Assembly: GCF_024868665.1 (NCBI RefSeq)
Contig: NC_079900.1
Location: forward strand, 3,758,415-3,822,414
Length of the DNA stretch: 64,000 nucleotides
From: Triplophysa rosa
Taxonomy: Eukaryota > Chordata > Actinopteri > Cypriniformes > Nemacheilidae
Direction: 5' to 3'
Shown here piece by piece: positions 12,201 through 23,935 of the stretch (position 1 is the stretch's first letter; every line of letters starts with the position of its first letter). The notes beneath the pieces were generated by a model. That model was not told the origin of the DNA. It worked only from the letters and a program-made list of their open reading frames with translations, and did no database searches. The position numbers were made by a program, and so were the translations under genes.

Positions 12201-15200
12201 TGATAATTTTTTGCACTAAAATTAACGTCATTTCTAAAATTATGAGCAATATTTTACAGTTTCCGCCAAACGTCCTTTCCTGATCGCACTTCCTCTGTTG
12301 CATTCAAAGATGAACGGACACTGGTGTGTTTACAGGGTAGAAAGAGGATGTGTGTGCAGATCTCAAGATACGTCATTTATGCGTCAGGACGTTTGGCGGA
12401 AGCTGTAGAATACCACTCATAATTTTATATAAATTTATTGTAAATAATGATCGTTTCGCTTCACAAGACAACAATATGTCACCAGGAGTCGTGGGATCAC
12501 GCTTGTGTTGGATATATGTGCTTTTAGAACTCTTAAAGATCTGGCACCCGTTTACACCCATTGTGTGAAGCACAGAGGGCTGCGGATTTACCTAAAAATT
12601 GTCTTTATGGTTTACTCAAAAAAATGTCACCTACATCTCAGCTGGCCTAATGGTGAGTAAATAATCACAAATTGTAATTCTGGGCTGAACTATCGATTTA
12701 ATTGATGTAATTTGGAAGACAATTTCTGAAATCTTTTCTCTTGGTGTGGTATTTCAGGATCCTCCTCAAAAGCCTCTTCTGTAGTACTGCAATCTCAAGG
12801 AGAAACACAAGATAACACAGGCACACCTGAAGATGTTCTCATCAAGTGGAACCAATCCTCTAAAAAGCACAGCGATACAATCAGAGAATTCAGAAATGAC
12901 CGCTCAAAAAAGTTAGTTGGCAGCATCTACTTTTCTAGAAATGAGAAATACTTCATTGGCTCAAGCAGTGGAACACAGGTCTATCTTGGCCTGAAAGGAG
13001 ATGGTACTGAGGTTGCCATCAAACGAATAACGAAGAATCCACTGAACAACAAAACCTTTGAAAACGAACTGAAGCATTTACAAGATTCAAATCTCGAGAG
13101 CAAGAACATAGTCAGATATGTGGACTTTGCAGAAGATGATGATTTTTATTACCTTGCACTACAACTTTGTGAATGTGATTTGGAGAGCTACATGGAAGAC
13201 CTCCGTAAGCCAGAACATAAAGACAAAAAAGACGCTGCTTTGAAGAAAATAGTAAAGGACGTGCTTATTGGCCTTCGAGATCTTCATCATGGTGAAGTGA
13301 TACATCGGGATATAAAACCTAAAAATGTTTTGATAGGTATGAAAAGTAGTTTGTATAGTCATTTAGTATGTAATATTATTACCTTTTATTGATATAATAA
13401 AGTAACATCACTGTTCTCAACAGATTCAGGAAAGAATGCAAGGCTTGCTGACTTTGGCTTAAGTCGCAAACTGGGGGAGGGCAGTGCTGTGTATACCGCG
13501 AGAGCTGGTACCAGAGGCTGGGAGGCCGTGGAGACCCTTGGTCCTTCTGGAGACAGTAGATACAGAATGAGCTCAGATGTCCAGGTTTGTATATTGAATC
13601 AATCGCCGTCATATAACCTCTCAAGGGTTCAAACTGAGGTCCAAGAAGTGCTTCAGGATCTGTGGAGCGTTTCAAAAACGAGAATGTTGATCTTTAGAAT
13701 TACACATCTAAAAGTAGTAAAATAATGAGAAAACAAGACTGTCAACTCAATTTAATAGAAGGTGTTTGTCCTTCGACTATAAATTAAAGTACAGCTACCA
13801 GAAATGTTCATGAGGGGATCATCTTATTTGAAGATCTCAGGACTTTTTTACTCTTTTCCGTACAATTGCAGATTGCAGATGTAGAGGATCAACTCTTAAT
13901 ATTGCTATTGTTTTATTCTCACTGTCAGATCAGTTTGTGCTTCACGGGTTGTTATTTATTCTAGGTTGCTGGGATGTTAGTGTACTATATCCTCACTGAT
14001 GGGAAACATCCTTTTGATGTAAATAACTCGGATCGAGAGACTAACATTAGAGAAGGGAATTACTCTCTTGATGATGCCCTTGATATAGTAGCACAAGATC
14101 TCATAGAGAGAATGATCAACATAGACCCGGCACAGAGACCCACCATGGATGAGGCCCTACAGCATCCTTACTTCTGGGATGACGTCAGGTAAATGATTGA
14201 ATAATATTTCACAAATTTAATTAATGTTTTACTTATTTGTTTGGTTGGTTTCATGGAATGGAATATTTGAGAAAATATAGGAATAAAATGCGTTTTCACT
14301 TTTTTTAAAACGATGGTCACACACACTGCTTGATCTTTTCATATTTCTTCTGTTTCTTTCCAGTTCTGTTCACGGGTTCTTTCTCAGACAAAAGCAACTC
14401 TTTGGCTTTTCCTCTTGTTTCTTGACTTTAGGCTCTTTATCTTGGAATCTGTCTTCATCTGTGAGTCTGAGAACTTCACCCAAAAAATACATTTACAACA
14501 TTTACTTAAAGCCATACATTAGCTTATTACAATAGCTTATTTAAAGAAATAGACAACAAATTACTGTAAGTTTTCAACTCGTATGGTGTCTGTGGTCCAT
14601 AGCCACAAGACACAGAAACAATGAGGTGTGACTTCAAGTGTCATTCTAAGGCCATTTCTAAGTGTAATACCAGTGTATAATATCTTACATCTGGGTCTGT
14701 TTCAGATCTGTTGTTGTGTGACTTCAGAAGACTTAGCCAAAGCCTAAAACATTCTCAACTACTCACCTACTTACATTCTTTTATGCACAATTGTATTTCC
14801 TTCAGGAAGAAAAGAGTCCTTAAGGACCTGGGTGATAGAGATGAAGTACAAAAATATGAGCTGTTAGAAAAACTTTACAACCTCTTCGACAACAGCAAGA
14901 ACAGTAGTCGGGGAGAAGACCCAACAGCCAAACTGACCATTGATGAGGCTTTTGCTCAGCTTAAAATCCAAGCTGAAAAGAGGTTATTTAAAAATGCATA
15001 ATACTGTAATTTCAAATGTTTATAAAAAATGCCATTTTTATTACGTTGTTTATTTAAGGCTTGATATGCAGACGTCCCTGTTTTGCTGCTAATTTTACTT
15101 GTATGTATTTTTTTACTGTAGGAACGATATCCTCAGTTTAGTGGGTGAGGATTTAGCAAAGCTTTATAAGCTATGCGACAATGCAAAGAAGTACTGTGTG

Positions 15201-15666
15201 AAGAAAACCTTTTCTAATTGGAAAACAGATGTGAGTAACAGCATCAAATAGCACAGCTCGCCAAAACGAGCTTTACTTTTTTTTGCAACAAAATCGTTTT
15301 GTTTTTAATTGTATGTTAACATACTGTTAAGGGTACGTGTTTTTTATATTCACAGCTTTCACAGATATGGCCGGACATTAACCAAAAGCTCCCAGAGGAC
15401 TTGCTTGGCCTGCTGCGTGTTTTGCGCAACAAAATGGTGCATGTGTAAGTTAGGGATGGGGTTAGGGATACAGAGGTAGTATCTGAATTTTGGTGTAAGA
15501 TTGTCTGCAGTTATATTTACTCTTCCTCTTTTGTTTGATGTCCGACAGAAATCAAGTATTTTATGAGAAGAACATGCTCAACCATTTCCCAGATTTCTTC
15601 ATAAGTTTATATGGGCTGGCCAAAGACCTGAGCTGGGATATTGATGATGCAGAGGAGACACCATGA
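9264..15666 (+). CDS. Pyrin domain - IRE1-like kinase - KEN endoribonuclease protein (579 aa)
   Basis: Nine coding exons join in phase: 9264-9276, 11121-11390, 12758-13336, 13424-13584, 13965-14188, 14806-14982, 15122-15230, 15356-15444, 15549-15666 (1740 nt, TGA at 15664). Residues about 6-90 form a pyrin/DAPIN domain (LLECLDDLKSEDL, FTWHL, then QNNLAKKLQEEL). Residues about 148-415 are a kinase with GSSSGTQVYLG loop, VAIK (Lys183), HRDIKPKN (Asp279, Asn284), DFG (Asp297) and GTRGW, close to IRE1. Residues about 420-570 are a KEN ribonuclease with RNKMVH (His540), matching the catalytic helix of IRE1/RNase L. There is no signal peptide, luminal sensor, membrane segment or ankyrin repeat, so it is expected to be cytosolic. 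Pyrin domains assemble with other pyrin domains, while KEN domains are activated by kinase-driven dimers and cleave RNA. An immune ribonuclease triggered by PYD clustering is my inference. A diverged paralogue ends at 1171. The first exon codes only MVDQ plus one base. Confidence 0.88.
9358..10330. repeat. Dispersed fish repeat in intron 1
   Basis: Starts AATATAGCTGCAAGCAGC, followed by ACGGGGTCAAGCCC, and contains several CCACTAGGTGGTGC / CCACTAGGGGGTGC / CCACTAGGTGGCAC blocks spaced about 200-400 bases apart. This internal pattern is typical of an abundant teleost repeat whose class I cannot name with confidence. No intact reading frame. Confidence 0.6.
10418..10478 (+). mobile_element. 3' tail shared by teleost LINE2/SINE elements
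   Basis: GTCGCTTTGGATAAAAGCGT followed by CTGCTACATGACTAAATG and a short TAAATG repeat is the 3' end shared by many fish L2-type LINEs and their SINE partners. Only the tail is present. Confidence 0.75.
11704..12060. mobile_element. MITE with TAGTTCACCCAAAAATGA termini
   Basis: Inverted ends GATAGTTCACCCAAAAATGA (about 11711-11730) and TCATTTTTGGGTGAACTATC (about 12036-12057) bracket non-coding sequence with TTCTTCTGCAGAACACAAA and its inverted partner. This is the most complete of at least six copies in the window. It lies in intron 2 of the kinase gene. Confidence 0.85.
12061..12702. mobile_element. Second MITE with TAGTTCAGCCC termini
   Basis: It directly abuts the previous element. Inverted ends GCGATAGTTCAGCCCGGAAT (about 12065-12084) and ATTCTGGGCTGAACTATCGA (about 12677-12697) define a separate family. 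Inside, TTTGGCGGAAGC and CTTCACAAGA motifs occur as inverted pairs on either side of the centre, so it is partly palindromic. Non-coding. Confidence 0.8.
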
Positions 15667-17325
15667 ACATGACCCTTGAAATGTCTTCATTTAAAATTAA
15701 GCAATTTAGTAAATTTAGGTTTTTTTCTTTCTGTAAACACAGACGCTTTCCAAAGATAAACCACAAATGAATTCCTATCACATCTGTGTCAACTCAGATA
15801 TCTTAGTAAAGTTGGATTTCAGACATTCAGATTTATGCAGTTGGCAGGTGCTGTTATCCAAGCGACAATGTTGGATTCACTCTCTACTTTTTTCTTAGTA
15901 TGTGTTCCCTTCCCAGCGAATCAAGCTGCTAATGTTTATATTTAATGTTTATTATTCATTTTTATTGTTTTTTTATCTAATAGGTTTTTACCCATTAGTG
16001 CTGTACTTTTAATATTATATATTGTTTTATTTAGACAATATGTAGAAAATGGTTTTGTTAAGCTTTCATTGCGTGAGTATGTTACAGCCTTAACTCATAT
16101 TCTGTTCTTTTATGCTCCATTCACTTTTACTGTTGTAAAATGGTGTAGCCTGCTATTGATGTATAATTCACAGCAGCATGTTTTTAAATATAGCACGAAA
16201 TAAATTTGCACTAAAACGCATTGTTTTTTCAATTAAGAGGCATTTGTACACTAATATAGTGCTTTATATAAAACTGATAAAGTATGCAGTCTACATTGTC
16301 ATTTACAGCCTGTGCCCACATGGTGGTGCTGTTGCCCTGAATTCATTCACACAGACACAAAATAAGTTGTGATTTTGTTTATACATTGGTCAAATAATTT
16401 GTACAAATCTAAACAAGCTATAAGATATCATACTATTATAGATGACACAGGTTCACACTTGCCCTGATCTACTCACAGGATTGCAATCTGAAAAGATTGC
16501 AAAAGATATGACGATGTGGGGATACGTGGCTAAATCTTGGAACATGGCTTGAAGGGTCTGTCCACCCCAAGACTGAGGGCAACAATTCCCCACGAGCATC
16601 AAAGGGTTTTTTCTCTATGTTGTAACCAGATTTGCTTCGGTCTGTTTTAATTGTAGGTTTTGTGAAGGATTGTGCAGGATTACAAAGATCTCATTCTATT
16701 TGTGAGAGCGCATGTTTGTACATTTGTGCATTACTATGTATAGAATAATTGAATTTAACCTACATTCACTGTTTTCAATCGAAAGTATATTATTTACATC
16801 AGGTAAATAAACTGTGTAATTATAGGGTTTCCACTTTTTTGTTACACAGGTACTGTAAGGCTTCAGGGAGTTACCAATCTGGGTTTTACAACGGTGTTGT
16901 ATCTTGCTGTCCATATTTAGAGAACAGCTCATTTGTGCTGTAAGATCCATAAAGAGAATTGGCAACCAAATAAATTAGATGAGTTTTCAATAACTAATGC
17001 TTAGGGGGGAAAATCCTTAATCATACAATGGCCAAACATTAGTTACAGAGACAAACATACTGCTGTTACCCAAAGAAACAGAAACAAATGTATTTCATAC
17101 ATACAAATATGAATGCAAATTACGCTAATAAACTTGCTAATAGCATCCTTCTGTCTCTATATCTGAACAATACTGCAATTCAGATTTCAACCTGTATAGC
17201 ATTGTAAACCCATTAAAGCGTGTAATCAACTGTGTAAACAACATATCAATCATATTAATGTACAGAATGCATTTGAACTGATAATAACGGTTAACTCATT
17301 ATATTATCGCCGTTTAAAGAGCACT
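15667..17325. other. Intergenic between kinase gene and syce2
   Basis: The first part is presumably 3' UTR of the kinase gene; AAATAAAT near 16200 could be its polyadenylation signal. The rest is AT-rich, without recognisable exons. Confidence 0.4.
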
Positions 17326-18203
17326 CTACTGCTCTGTGACGTGCTGCAGGGTTTTGTTAACAGCTTTCAGAGTTTGACTGGCTTCCTGTAGCTCCATGCT
17401 AAACTGACTGCTTTTCTCCAGCACCTCGGACAGCTCACTGATGATGGCCTGAATCCCCTGACCACGCTGCTCATAATAGTCAAACATCTGCTCCCTCACC
17501 TGCTGACACATCTCACTCACCTGCGTAAACACACGGGAGCCAGAACATCTATGCAATTGTGTATAAAACTTGTTCAGGCAATATTTACCAGGATAATTAC
17601 AATCCAGATTTAGATTGCATTTGTTTCCTATTTCTAAGCCTCTTGAGTACCTTTTTCGTGAGTTGCTCCTCAAAGCTGTTCATCACAGGTTGGTCCATGG
17701 CCCGGCGTTCATTGATCCTCTCGATAAGATCCTGTGCTCTCTTTCCAATGTCCTCTATTCTTGAATTTGTGAGAGACAGTACGCTATCATGTTCAACAGT
17801 GCTTTGGTCCGGTGAACTTCTAGTTGGGGATTTTGAAACGCAGATACCGGAGTCCTCACTGTGTGAGAGATGGATAAGATGACAACAATCCTTATCAATG
17901 AACAAACAACAATACAGTATGGTACATAACTAAGTTGTGCTTTACTGGCTCACCTCTGCTGTTCGATGCTCTCATCCAGCTTTACAAATGATAATGTTTC
18001 ACCTGTTGAGGTACGCCCCTCATCTGACACCTGTATGGACAAGAAGTTCCGCATTAGCAAAACTACATCACTTCAACGTTACTATTAAACATTATTGTTC
18101 GTTTGTGTATCTTCTATACCTTTGCTGACGCATGGTGATGACCGGTTTTGGGTGTTGAATGTAACGTTATGGACCCTGAACTTCCCAAAAGCTGCTGAGA
18201 CAT
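17326..18203 (-). CDS. syce2: Synaptonemal complex central element protein 2 (187 aa)
   Basis: Four exons on the minus strand join in phase: 18203-18120 (ATG at 18203-18201), 18030-17954, 17858-17651 and 17520-17326 (TAG). The start MSQQLLGSS is followed by a Ser/Thr-rich tail, then SEDSGICVS and the family core IEDIGKRAQDLIERINERRA, MNSFEEQLTKK and EQMFDYYEQRGQ, ending in a helical segment with ELSEVLEKSSQF. SYCE2 is a meiotic protein that assembles with TEX12 into fibres in the central element of the synaptonemal complex and supports chromosome synapsis. The helical core is about residues 85-180 and the N-terminal 80 residues look disordered, as in the family. Its adjacency to farsa matches human 19p13. 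I chose this ATG because the exon follows a TTTAG acceptor with two bases before ATG-like sequence and no upstream in-frame extension was seen. Confidence 0.85.
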
Positions 18204-18726
18204 GGCCTAAATAAACAAAAAATACACACGAGCGAACATTAATTATACAACATACTTTCCTTATATGCTATACTTACATTTATATTACATTATATAATCA
18301 AGATTTCAAAAATTAGCCATGGTTTTACTGCACATCAAACCAAACCAACCTCGGTTACTATAGTTAAATCAGGATAACTAAACATTAACCATGTTTCTAT
18401 AGTTACCATGGTATCCATAGTAAAACTTTGGTTATGCAGGTAACGTTACTCAATCTGCCAGAAACATGGTTAATTTTCGTAAGGGATGGCAGTCTTGAAA
18501 AATAACATGTTACCAAGTTAATAACGTCACCATATAGCGTCGCATCGTATTTAGGGGTCATTCGCAAGTTAACGGTACACGACACATGTGGAAAAACATT
18601 ACTTTATTTAGTTTAGTTTGTGAGCCATGTTTTGTAATAAAACCGAGTAAACTTCAGTGCAATAAACAATGTAATTGTTTAATTTTTCACTTTGTTACAC
18701 GTTTGCATGTATGTGATGTAAATTAG

Positions 18727-18951
18727 GGCTCTCACTTAATCCTCGGTGTTTCGAGTCAGATCCGTGGGCGTGGCTTGTTGGTTTTGACTAAATCTTTGGT
18801 GTTTCAAGTCTTACGAAACGTTTACCCTAACCCCCACCCTAACCTTACTCTAACCATCTAAACTACCTATCATTGTTAAAATTGACGAAAAAACACGTTT
18901 GGGTGATCACGTCTGACTCGAAACACCAAGGATTTAGTGAGTGCCGTAAAT
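18727..18951. mobile_element. Short MITE with CTCACTTAATCC termini
   Basis: CTCACTTAATCCTCGGTGTTTCGAGTCAGA at the left is mirrored by a right end TCTGACTCGAAACACCAAGGATTTAGTGAG, giving about 30-bp inverted ends around a 225-bp unit. A 5' partial copy is at 5050-5165. Confidence 0.85.
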
Positions 18952-19476
18952 TAGCGGGTTGCTTAGCTTGTCTGACTGACTTTTCTTCAATTTAGCCAAA
19001 CTTAACTTACTCGCTTCAGTACAGTGTTACCGTCAAGTAATGTGTGTTTGACTCTTTTTTTCATCGACCCTTTTTTTCTGGTGATATTTTCTGACGTTTA
19101 TTAGAGGTATTTCACATTCGGCTACTCACACAGGATATAGATCCCTCCCTCGAATGATGCGCGTCACCTGCACAGCACGTGAGCACGCTTCTCGGTGAAC
19201 GGCGAGTACTTTGCTTGTTCGCTTGGTTGTCATGTATCCTGCTATTCGTGGTATTCAAAGCATGTACATTTGTAATTTACGTTACGTTATTTATTTATTG
19301 ATATTACGGGACGTATTAAAGCACAAATATTTTTTGCATTTGGGATTTACGGAGCTTGCTGTTCGGTGCCTGTCGTTCTGAAATCTTAATAGCCTACACA
19401 GCGCGCGCGCACGCACACACAATAAAAATAAAGGGTCTTATTCCAGTAGGTTTTGATGGTATTTTTCTGGTTAATA
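18952..19476. other. Intergenic, possible CpG-rich patch
   Basis: Contains CACGTGAGC and short GC-alternating runs (GCGCGCGCGC near 19401) but no recognisable exon. It may hold distal promoter sequence of syce2 on the minus strand. That is only position-based. Confidence 0.3.
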
Positions 19477-19478
19477 TA

Positions 19479-21079
19479 CAGTTAGGGCCATAAATATTTG
19501 GACAGAGGCACATTTTTTTTTGTTATTTTAGCTGTGTATCAATATGTTTTCGAGTTACAGTTTTATAATAGATATTGTCTTAAAGTGCACACTCTCAGCT
19601 TTATTTAGAGTGTATTCACATCCAGATTATCTGAAGGATTTAGGAATTACAGCTCTTTAATATGAAGCTCCCCCCTTTTTCAAGGGACCAAAAGTAATGG
19701 GACAGTTGAATAAAAAGCTGTTTTATTCACATGTATGGGCCTTTCCTTAAATAATTTTGTCATAAATGAAGCATGTTAAAGGTCTGGAGTTGATTCTACA
19801 TGTGGTGTTTGCATTTGGAAGCTGTTGCTGTGAACCCACATCATGGGGTTCAGGGAGATCTCCATGCAAGTGAAACAGACCATAGTTAGATTTTAAAAAC
19901 ACTACACATCCGTCAAAAAGATGCCAGGAACATTAAGAGCGGCCAAATCAACAATTTGGGACATTCTGGGGGGGAAAAACACACTGCTGAGCTCAGTAAC
20001 AAAACAATCCTAGGTGTCCATATGAGATAAAAGTGGTGGATGATGACATTATCCTCTCCATGATGAAGAAAAACACCTTCACAATGTCCGGACAAGTGAA
20101 GAACACTCTCCAAGAGGTAAATATGTCAATGTTTGTCAATCAAAACAATAAAGAGAATACAAGGAAAAAATAGAGAGGGTTCACAACAAGGTGCAAAAGC
20201 CTCAAGAATAGGATGGGTAGATTAGACTTCTGAAATAGCCGAACAAGCTCTAGAAAGCATTTTTTTGGAGAGATCAAATTAATTTCAGCCTGCATAAGAC
20301 TAAAAAGAATAAAAGATATGGAGAAGGCTTGGAATATCTCATGATATGAGCATACAACATCTTCAGTAAAATAGTGTTCAGGCAGTGTGATTTCATTTCC
20401 ATGCATGACGTCCTCAGGCACTGGGTCACTGGTGTTTTTTTGGTGATGTAACAGAAGACAGAAGCATCCGGATTAATTCTTCACTTGTCTGGAAGTTGTG
20501 AAGATGTTTTTCTTTATCATGGAGAGGATAATGTCATCATCCACCAATTTGATCTCATATGGACACCTAGGATTGTTTTGTTACTGAGCTCAGCGGTGTG
20601 TTTTTTTCCCCCAGAATGTCCCAAATTGTTGATTTGGCCACTCTTAATGTTCCCGGCATCTTTCTGACGGATGTGTAGTGTTTTTAAAATCGAACTATGG
20701 TCTGTTTCACTTGCATGGCGATCTTGGCGATGCAACAGCTTCCAAATGCAAACACCACATGTAGAATCAACTCCAGACCTTTAACATGCTTCATTTATGA
20801 CAAAATGATTTAAGGAAAAGCCCATACATGTGAATAAAACAGCTTTTTATTCAACTGTCCTATTACTTTTGGTCCCTTGAAAAAGGGGGGAGCTTCATAT
20901 TAAAGAGCTGTAATTCCTAAATCCTTCAGCTAATCTGGATGTGAATACACTCTAAATAAAGCTGAGAGTGTGCACTTTAAGACAATATCTATTATAAAAC
21001 TGTAACTCGAAAACATATTGATACACAGCTAAAATAACAAAAAAATGTGCCTCTGTCCAAATATTTATGGCCCTAACTG
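19479..21079. mobile_element. Tc1/mariner-like foldback element with ~600-bp inverted arms
   Basis: CAGTTAGGGCCATAAATATTTGG at the left and its exact mirror at the right are flanked by TA on both sides (19477-19478 and 21080-21081), the target duplication of Tc1/mariner elements. The inverted match continues inward for about 600 bases to roughly 20100 and 20480. A fragment of a conserved reading frame (read as the complement near 20517-20680) appears in both arms, interrupted by stops. The 350-base centre is unique. No intact transposase. Confidence 0.85.
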
Positions 21080-21081
21080 TA

Positions 21082-23819
21082 TATCCACCACATACATCAT
21101 CACACCAACAAGCCAGTAGAGACCATCAGAGCATAGTTTCCTTTTAAAACGAATTTCCATTATAAGTTTCCACTAGTTTCCTATATGTTCCCCATATTTT
21201 TCTTAGGTTTGCGATTCAAAGTTTTTAGGAGAGACTCGAGGCGATGATGTGCAGTATAGTTCAGTATCTGAGCAGTAATCCGTGAATGGAAATTCATTGA
21301 GGCCTGGACAAGCTCTGAACATAATGGACTGCAATAATGAGATGAATGAAAGTCAGAGGTCACAGTTAATCCTCAGTGTTACCGAGGCAGCTGGGATATA
21401 CAGTACCTGTAAATGAGCAAAACAAACACAAAGTGTCATTTGCATAAAGACTGCCGTTTAACTTTCATCTTATAGATTCCTGGCTATAAAGGTCATAAAA
21501 GCCATGTAAAGCACATATTTTATAAGCTAAAAAAAAAAAAAGAGTAAAAAAAGGATGCAACGGAGATTTATTTTTGGACGACTGCACAAATGTGAGGTTT
21601 TAACAAATGTAGTTATTTAGATTATCATAGAATTACTAAAAAGTCAAAAATCACATAATTCTAAACATTTATGGAGAGAAAAAAAACAGGTAAGATGTTC
21701 AAAGTAAAACCAGGTGCCAGGTTTCATTTAAAAGCTCATCCAAAAATAGCAAACAGTGAGATATACAGAGAGGAGGATGAGATGTTGTGAAGCATAATGT
21801 CAATTCTACTGAGTCTGATTGATTTTGAGAGAGAAATCCAAGGTAAAGACTTATAGCCTAATGTCATTATATGATATATGGAGCAAGTATGATTTCGATC
21901 TTTGACATTGGCTTATACTCAGTCAATAGCCTATTATAGATATCAAGATCACATTTTTCACAAAACGTACTTTACGTCATGTAGGATGATTTCATGTAAA
22001 AACAGAGTCGCAAAAACGGATTTCAGCTGGGTTTTCAAATGCAGGGTCACAAATAAAGAGATATATGAATGCTTACTCTTTTTACCTTATTATAAGATGG
22101 CCCTACTTTGAGAGATAAAATGTTTAGGAGAGGCCAAGGCTAGAAAATGTACAGGGGAGGTGTGACAAGAGCTCTCAGTATTTCCTCATATAATGGAACA
22201 GTATGGCCCTACTTTCGGATGTGCTGCCATGAAATCACCTGTTGAATAATATATATTTCAAAGTCAAAATGGCTTTTCATTGTTAACTATGTTTACTAAA
22301 ACATATGTATTCTCATATTCCTTAAAGTAGGGTTTTTTGGCAATTCCAGCATTTTGACTTTAAAAAAAACTTTTAAAATAAATTCTCAAAGAATGGATTA
22401 ATTACCAATAAATTAAACCAGTCTAAGCAGAAGATATTTATTTTAAAAGTGAGAAAAATTCATGCGTTATGCGTGTGACAAAAAGTATGAGACTTTGTAT
22501 GATTTCTTTGAATTAAAATGTGCAGATGCAATACTACTAAGATAAGATCCTTACGTATTTTAACCACCAAATAATGACATCTGACCAGTATGCCCACCTG
22601 CATTTGATAAGAATATAGGACACACTGTTCCTGATACCCACAGACCCCAGAGCGATTATCTCGGTTTAGTAGTGCCCCCACTTTGCATTGGACTTGAGGG
22701 AATCCATCAGGAAAACACAATGAGGAGATAAAAGGCTTTCGTGTAGTGGAACAGAACCACTTACATGGGCAGCTCATAGTCTTCTGTCGAGCCATGTTGA
22801 TTTTAAAGCAGGCCATTAGGAAATCAACAAATCCTACAAAAGCTCAAACTGTTATGTAAGAGAACAGTTTGCTTAGCTGTAGCTTAAAATTTATTATACG
22901 ATAAAATCCCAACCGAACCCTTCTAAACAATAAATTGAAGGACCATTAAGAATTGAGTTTGAAAGAATGTTTTGACTCTTACAAGGGAATACTTGATGCA
23001 TGTTATCCAAAGATAACACAAAGATCAATGTTAAAAAATATTCTAAATAAAACTAGTGATCTAAAATCTCACACAAAAAGCACGTCTCAAAAAGTGTGTC
23101 AAATTAATACTTGCAGCCTTTCACCTGCCGTATACTTTTTAACATTAGACAGTAATGTTTGTACCATGTAGGTTACATTTTGTTCATTTTGTACTAATGT
23201 GTCTGCACCAGGGAAGCTAAAGGTAGCATTTAAGTCGAGGTTAAACCCAAAGTTCCATGAATCAAGAGCAAAGCTCAAAGTCGGGATCCTCCGGGAACTT
23301 GCTGCCAACAAACAGTCTAAGAGTTTTATGTAATGTCTGGTAATTGTTACAATGTTTTTGTGTATTCGCCAACTGCAACTGTCTTTTGTGTATTTGCCTT
23401 ACAGTGTACGTGTGATAAGATACATTTGGATTCAGCCATTTATTATATTACATTAGACTGTAAAAATGATATTTTATCAAATATATAATTGCATAAAACA
23501 AGTTGACAACTAAACGACCATGTATTTTGGCTAGTTCAATAATAAAAATATCACTCGGGTTGGGATACTGTCACGTATGACACAGTCTTGTGTTTCTGCT
23601 AATACAAAGTCAAGATTAATCGAGTAACCGGTAGTTACAAATGTCAATTAGAAACCGCGTCTTCTTCAGAGGGATCACCATCTTCGCGGAATCCTCGATT
23701 TAGCTGGAATTAAGGGACGTCAGACGTGACAAGCACGGCTATAATCAACTCATCGGGGGCTGGATCAAGAAGTATATCTACGTCTATCGAATGATGACCA
23801 TTGGATTAAATCGAGTGGA
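21082..23819. other. Intergenic, nothing recognised
   Basis: AT-rich sequence with no splice-bounded conserved exon on either strand. The 118-codon minus frame at 22460-22816 has no family resemblance. Confidence 0.45.
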
Positions 23820-23925
23820 AAGTGGGCGGTTTTAGAAATGCAGTTCAGCTGAAAGTAGCCTTCAGCCCGGTCCCGCGCGGACAACGAGTGACTTCAGCAC
23901 CGCGGACAGCGCACGCCGCACAGAC

Positions 23926-23935
23926 GCGCATGCGC
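23926..23935. promoter_or_regulatory. NRF-1-type site in CpG-rich promoter
   Basis: GCGCATGCGC is a perfect palindromic NRF-1 consensus. It lies in the CpG-rich stretch 23840-23960, about 390 bases before the ATG of the membrane-protein gene, within a TATA-less context. A donor-like AAG/GTGAGG near 24072 and an acceptor TTTGCAG ending at 24181 suggest a 5' UTR intron between this promoter and the start codon. Confidence 0.5.

Noticed and set aside
17559..17882. 107-codon plus-strand ORF
   Set aside because: It is antisense to two syce2 exons and the intron between them; the minus strand carries the conserved protein.
19913..20735. Several ORFs on both strands with PECPKLLIWPLLM-like sequence
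   Set aside because: They are the same fragment read on the two arms of the mariner-like inverted repeat, not separate genes.
22460..22816. 118-codon minus ORF
   Set aside because: Isolated, no recognisable domain and no adjacent exons; treated as chance.
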